NCBI GenBank assembly: GCA_046047495.1
Contig: JBJOHV010000054.1
Span: 1 to 9,446, forward strand
Origin: NORP240 sp046047495
Lineage (GTDB): Bacteria > Pseudomonadota > Gammaproteobacteria > Pseudomonadales > Pseudohongiellaceae
Direction: 5' to 3'
DNA length: 9,446 bases
Under the pieces are notes generated by a model. The model was not told where the DNA came from. It worked only from the letters and a program-made list of their open reading frames with translations, and did not search any database. Positions 6,332 through 9,446 of this stretch are shown in pieces (positions within the stretch are counted from its first letter, which is position 1; every line of letters starts with the position of its first letter). Made by a program: the position numbers and the translations under genes.

Positions 6332-7255
6332 ATGGTCAAACTGCATATCAGCGAAACCATTCGAATCGATGCCACCCCTGCCGCCGTCTACGCCATCGTC
6401 AGCGATTTTCACCACTGGGCGGCCTGGTCTCCCTGGATGATTCAGGAACCGGAGGCCACCACTATCGTGCAGCCGGACGGCAAGTCCTACAGCTGGGAAG
6501 GCAAACGGGTCGGCAGCGGCAACATGAAGGTCACCGGAGAAGAAGTCGGGCGCAACATCGACTACGACCTCAATTTCATCAAGCCCTTCAAATCCCATGC
6601 GACCGTGCGCTTCGAATTGCGGGACGTCGGGGGTGGCACGGAAGTCACCTGGTTGCTGGATACCGGCCTGCCCTTCTTTCTGTTCTGGATGAAGAAGTCC
6701 ATGACCACCTTCCTGCACATGGATTACCGGCGCGGGCTGACCATGCTGAAAGACTATGCTGAAACCGGCAACGTCCCCAGTCGACTTGAATTCACCGGCG
6801 TCGTCGAGTTTCCGGGCATGCGCTATGTGGGCATCCGCGGCGAGAGCAGTACCGCGGACATGGGTCCCAGCATGTCGGCCGCGTTCGATCGGGTATGGAC
6901 CCTGGTGAAGGACAGCAGCCTGCAACCCGCCGGCGCACCGGTGGCCATCTACCACAAATTCGATCCCGTGGCCGGTCGTGCCTCCTTCACCTGCGGCGCT
7001 CCGGTGACCGATTTGCCGGCCCAGCTGCCGTCCGGCATCATCAGCGGCAGTATTCCTGCCATGAAGGTCTATCAGCTGCGCCATGTGGGTGCCTACCGCC
7101 ATCTGCCCAATGGCTGGACCACGGCCAACAACCTGATTCAGAACAAGGTGTTCAAGGTAGATCCGCGCCATCCACCCTTCGAGATGTATCGCAACATGCC
7201 GGGCGAGGTGGAGGACAAGGATCTGATCACCGACATCTTTTACGGAGTGAAATAA
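6332..7255 (+). CDS. SRPBCC (START-like) domain fused to a GyrI-like effector-binding domain
   Basis: A 307-residue two-domain cytoplasmic protein. Residues 1-145 are an SRPBCC/polyketide-cyclase fold: 'ISETIRIDATPAAVYAIVSDFHHWAAWSPW' is the standard beta1 strand and helix pair, followed by strands ending in GGTEVTWLLD and a C-terminal helix (MDYRRGLTMLKDYAE). Such domains enclose hydrophobic ligands. Residues 152-306 match the GyrI-like/AraC effector-binding fold: LEFTGVVEFPGMRYVGIRGE, AFDRVWTLVKD, PVAIYHKFDP, and the closing 'GAYRHLPNGWTTANNLI ... PPFEMYRNMPGEV ... TDIFYGVK', where the late Glu in FEMY is the usual conserved acid. The pair is a known combination in proteobacteria and points to small-molecule sensing or sequestration, not catalysis; no DNA-binding domain is present. 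It has a good ribosome binding site (GGAG, 8-bp spacing). It ends 12 bp before the cytochrome/propeller gene, so they very likely share a transcript. Confidence 0.85.
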   Translation: MVKLHISETIRIDATPAAVYAIVSDFHHWAAWSPWMIQEPEATTIVQPDGKSYSWEGKRVGSGNMKVTGEEVGRNIDYDLNFIKPFKSHATVRFELRDVGGGTEVTWLLDTGLPFFLFWMKKSMTTFLHMDYRRGLTMLKDYAETGNVPSRLEFTGVVEFPGMRYVGIRGESSTADMGPSMSAAFDRVWTLVKDSSLQPAGAPVAIYHKFDPVAGRASFTCGAPVTDLPAQLPSGIISGSIPAMKVYQLRHVGAYRHLPNGWTTANNLIQNKVFKVDPRHPPFEMYRNMPGEVEDKDLITDIFYGVK

Positions 7256-7256
7256 C

Positions 7257-7261
7257 AGGAG
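7257..7261 (+). promoter_or_regulatory. Ribosome binding site of the cytochrome c/propeller gene
   Basis: AGGAG lies 6 bases before the ATG at 7268 and one base after the preceding stop codon. It supports this start and close coupling of the two genes. Confidence 0.7.
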
Positions 7262-7267
7262 ATCACC

Positions 7268-8500
7268 ATGCACACGACACACCGACTACTACCCGCATTG
7301 AGCGCCCTGGCCCTGTTTGGCCTGGGCTTGTGCGCCGCCCTGCCCGCTGTCGCCCAGCCCGGAGGCCGAGCCGCGGAGCTGCCCGATGGCCCCGGCAAGG
7401 ACCTGGTGCAGAACGCCTGCTCCACCTGTCACGGGCTGAACATGATCACCGGGGCGGCCGGATTCGGGTCTGCTGCCGAATGGCGCCGTCTGTTCAGCAC
7501 CATGATTGCCCTGCCGGACGCCCAGGCGGACACCATTGCCGCCTACCTTGCCCAGCACTTCCCGGAGGATGTGAGCCGCCGCCCCACCCTGATCGCCGGC
7601 GATGTGGACATCGAAATCATCGAATGGCAGGTACCCACCCTGGGTCAGCGTTCCCGGGATCCGGCCCAGGCTCCCGACGGATCCATCTGGTGGACCGGCA
7701 TGTGGGCCAGCCTGGCAGGCCGTCTGGATCCAGAGACCGGCAAGATGGAGGAGTTCCGCCTGCCGCCGTCGGCCCGGCCCCACACCGTATTGGCTGATCA
7801 GCAGGGCAATATCTGGTACACGGGCAACAGCAACGCCACCATCGGCAAGCTGGATCCCGCAACGGGCCTGATCACGGAGTACAAAACCGAATCCCGGGAT
7901 CCCCATTCGGCGGTGTTCCACCCCAATGGCAAACTGTATTTCACTGCCCAGGGAGCCGGCATGCTGGGCCGCCTCGATCCGGTGAGCGGGGAAGTCTTGG
8001 AAGTCCCCACCGAGCCGCGCCCCTATGGCATCCAGTACGGACCCGATGGCAGCCTGTGGATCGCCCACAACGGCACCAACAAGATCAGCCGCATGGATCC
8101 GGACACCATGGCAATCCGCTATTACGAGGTGCCCGATGCCCGCACCCGCATCCGCCGTCTGGACCTGGACAGCAATGGCATCGTCTGGTTCGTCAATTCC
8201 ACCCTCGGCAAGATCGGCCGGCTGGACCCGGACAGTGGCGCCATCCGGCAATGGGATTCACCCAGCGGCCCCGATTCCCATCCCTATGCGCTGGCAGTGA
8301 TCGATGATGTGGTTTGGTACAACGAGTCCGGCATGCGTCCCGATGCCCTGGTGCGCTTCGATCCCAGGACCGAACGGTTCCAGAGCTGGGCCATCCCCTC
8401 CGGCGTGGGCATCCTGCGAAATTTCGGCAAGACCGCCGATGGCAACCTGCTGATCCACCAGACCAGTTCCAACCACATCGGCCTGGTGAAGATCGACTGA
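7268..8500 (+). CDS. Exported cytochrome c fused to a Vgb-like (streptogramin lyase-type) beta-propeller
   Basis: A 410-residue periplasmic protein. Residues 1-29 are a Sec signal peptide (MHTTHRLLPA..., hydrophobic core, AVA-Q cleavage near 29/30). A short class I cytochrome c domain covers about 35-105, with one heme site CSTCH (Cys51, Cys54, His55); Met79 in FSTMIALPD is a candidate axial ligand, ahead of the usual C-terminal helix ADTIAAYLAQHFP. From about 117 onward, repeated units of 'G.LW...G...IGRLDP.TG....Y' type (for example DGSIWWTG, GNIWYTGNSNATIGKLDPATG, GKLYFTAQG, DGSLWIAHNGTNKISRMDP, GIVWFVNSTLGKIGRLDPDSG) form a propeller of the virginiamycin B lyase family (COG4257). True Vgb opens cyclic depsipeptide antibiotics; whether the catalytic His/Glu residues are kept cannot be settled by eye. 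A single heme on a propeller suggests electron transfer linked to oxidation of a bound substrate, but this is inference. It is not an antibiotic resistance call. Confidence 0.88.
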   Translation: MHTTHRLLPALSALALFGLGLCAALPAVAQPGGRAAELPDGPGKDLVQNACSTCHGLNMITGAAGFGSAAEWRRLFSTMIALPDAQADTIAAYLAQHFPEDVSRRPTLIAGDVDIEIIEWQVPTLGQRSRDPAQAPDGSIWWTGMWASLAGRLDPETGKMEEFRLPPSARPHTVLADQQGNIWYTGNSNATIGKLDPATGLITEYKTESRDPHSAVFHPNGKLYFTAQGAGMLGRLDPVSGEVLEVPTEPRPYGIQYGPDGSLWIAHNGTNKISRMDPDTMAIRYYEVPDARTRIRRLDLDSNGIVWFVNSTLGKIGRLDPDSGAIRQWDSPSGPDSHPYALAVIDDVVWYNESGMRPDALVRFDPRTERFQSWAIPSGVGILRNFGKTADGNLLIHQTSSNHIGLVKID

Positions 8501-8529
8501 CGCTGCTTTTTAACCCAATCCGGGCACCC

Positions 8530-9446
8530 ATGAAAACCTTACTGGTCAGTCTTTCCGCCCTGCCTTCCCTGCTGCTGGTGGTGCTGGTTCTGGCGGCCCT
8601 GGCTGGTTTTCCCCCGGCCTATATCTGGAGCGCGCCGGGGGTGGCCACCGGCATCGGCGCCAAACTGTTGTGCAGCAGCCGGTATGTCAGCGGCTTCGGC
8701 GAACAGCAGAGCTTCGAGGACCTGGTACAGTACTCCCCCATCCTGAGTAATCTCAGCATTGCCTATGACGACCAGGCCCGCACCGTCACCACCACCCTGC
8801 TCGGTCTGAGCCCCACCACCGCAAGTTTCCAGGAAGGGGTCGGCTGCGCGCTGGACTTTGCCGGGTTCGACCGACCCCCCATCAGCACCAGCTCCGACCT
8901 GCCCGACGCGCAGGCCCTCTGGCCCGCCGGCAATCTGACTGGGTCTCCTGCCCCCTCCCTGCAAACGGCGCTGGAGGACATGCTGGCTGCCGACAACGAC
9001 GCCGGGCTCAACACCCGGGCCCTGCTGGTGGTGAAGCAGGGCGCGATCATCGCCGAAGCCTACGGTCAGGGCGCCACCGCCGATACCCCCCTGCTGGGCT
9101 GGTCCATGGCCAAGAGCCTGACCTCGGTGATGCTGGGCAATCTGGAGTACCGGGGTCTGCTCGACATCGGAGAACCACCGGGCTTCGAGGCCTGGCAGGA
9201 TGATGACCGGCGCGACATCACCGTGCGGGATCTGCTCACCATGACCGACGGTCTGGGCTTTGCCGAAGCCTATGATCCCGGTGACGATGCCACCGCCATG
9301 CTGTTCACCGAGCCTTCCGCCGCCAACTATGTGCTGCAGCAACCGCTGGAACACAGGCCGGGCACGGTGTTCAACTACAGTTCCGGCACCGCCAACCTGC
9401 TGGCATACCTGCACTACCTGCGCACCGGCGCCGACCCCGCCAGTGC
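8530..9446 (+). CDS. Membrane-anchored serine hydrolase, beta-lactamase class C/NylB-like (partial, 3' end missing)
   Basis: An open frame from ATG 8530 runs off the right edge after 305 codons. Residues 10-33 (LPSLLLVVLVLAALAGFPPA) are a strong hydrophobic segment, a membrane anchor or uncleaved signal. Residues about 140-305 are a serine beta-lactamase-like (penicillin-binding-protein fold) domain. The nucleophile motif is GWSMAKSLTS, with Ser192 and Lys195 (SxxK); TVRDLLTMTDGLGF (231-244) is the family 'DLL.M.SGL' block; and FNYSSGTANLL gives the catalytic Tyr283 in a YSS form, as in 6-aminohexanoate-dimer hydrolases (NylB) and related esterases, and unlike the YSN of many class C enzymes. 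The 'H.G'/KTG-like third motif lies outside. Likely activity is ester or amide hydrolysis in the periplasm; there is no reason to call it an antibiotic beta-lactamase. There is no obvious ribosome binding site. It starts 29 bp after the cytochrome/propeller stop with no terminator hairpin between, so it is probably in the same unit. Confidence 0.86.
   Translation, partial: MKTLLVSLSALPSLLLVVLVLAALAGFPPAYIWSAPGVATGIGAKLLCSSRYVSGFGEQQSFEDLVQYSPILSNLSIAYDDQARTVTTTLLGLSPTTASFQEGVGCALDFAGFDRPPISTSSDLPDAQALWPAGNLTGSPAPSLQTALEDMLAADNDAGLNTRALLVVKQGAIIAEAYGQGATADTPLLGWSMAKSLTSVMLGNLEYRGLLDIGEPPGFEAWQDDDRRDITVRDLLTMTDGLGFAEAYDPGDDATAMLFTEPSAANYVLQQPLEHRPGTVFNYSSGTANLLAYLHYLRTGADPAS

Noticed and set aside
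7268..8500. Streptogramin resistance gene (vgb)
   Set aside because: The propeller family matches, but the heme domain, export signal and metabolic neighbours differ from resistance lyases, and the catalytic residues could not be verified.
8539..9414. Minus-strand open frame of 291 codons opposite the serine hydrolase
   Set aside because: The plus frame has a membrane segment, SMAK, DLLTM and YSSG motifs in the right order; the minus frame is Gly/Gln-rich with no recognisable domain.
8530..9446. Class C beta-lactamase resistance gene
   Set aside because: The tyrosine motif is YSS, as in NylB-like hydrolases, the N-terminus is a membrane anchor, and no resistance context is present.

Overview
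The window is gene-dense, GC-rich (roughly 60% or more by eye), and reads as chromosomal DNA of a Gram-negative, probably gammaproteobacterial, environmental organism. The grounds are Sec signal peptides with AxA-type cleavage sites, a lipoprotein, a periplasmic c-type cytochrome, a PQQ-dehydrogenase tail, AGGAG-type ribosome binding sites, and a short dispersed repeat (AAGGGGTCAG with inverted copies) of a kind I recall from many gammaproteobacterial genomes. The taxonomic call is inference; there is no rRNA or marker gene here.

Layout: three blocks. (A) 1-3371, plus strand: the last 44 codons of a PQQ-dependent dehydrogenase-like protein; a seven-repeat FG-GAP/VCBS calcium-binding beta-propeller with an unusual repeat-derived leader (178-1662); and, overlapping it by 4 bp, a lipoprotein of the YtcJ-type amidohydrolase 3 family (1659-3371). 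(B) 3373-6155, minus strand, read right to left: a saccharopine-dehydrogenase-like/trans-acting enoyl reductase-like oxidoreductase, a GNAT acetyltransferase, an exported DUF6265-type protein and a VOC (glyoxalase-fold) protein, with gaps of 54, 21 and 14 bp, so probably one transcription unit. Blocks A and B converge with a single base between their stop codons. (C) 6332-9446, plus strand: an SRPBCC + GyrI-like two-domain protein, an exported cytochrome c/Vgb-like propeller fusion, and an N-terminally anchored serine hydrolase (SxxK, NylB/class C type) cut by the window edge. A 176-bp divergent intergenic region separates B and C.

How the genes may work together: A and C both carry cell-envelope proteins (quinoprotein, propellers, heme c, amide or ester hydrolases), which suggests periplasmic breakdown of organic substrates; B is mostly cytoplasmic small-molecule metabolism. 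No substrate can be named from sequence. I see no tRNA, rRNA, CRISPR array, insertion sequence, phage gene or defence system, and no convincing evidence of a wholly new multi-gene system. The most unusual points are the inverted-repeat element that encloses the ribosome binding site and start codon of the propeller gene and encodes its signal-peptide n-region, the heme c/Vgb-propeller fusion, and a perfect 18-bp palindrome at the end of the acetyltransferase gene. There is no gene-free stretch longer than 300 bases.
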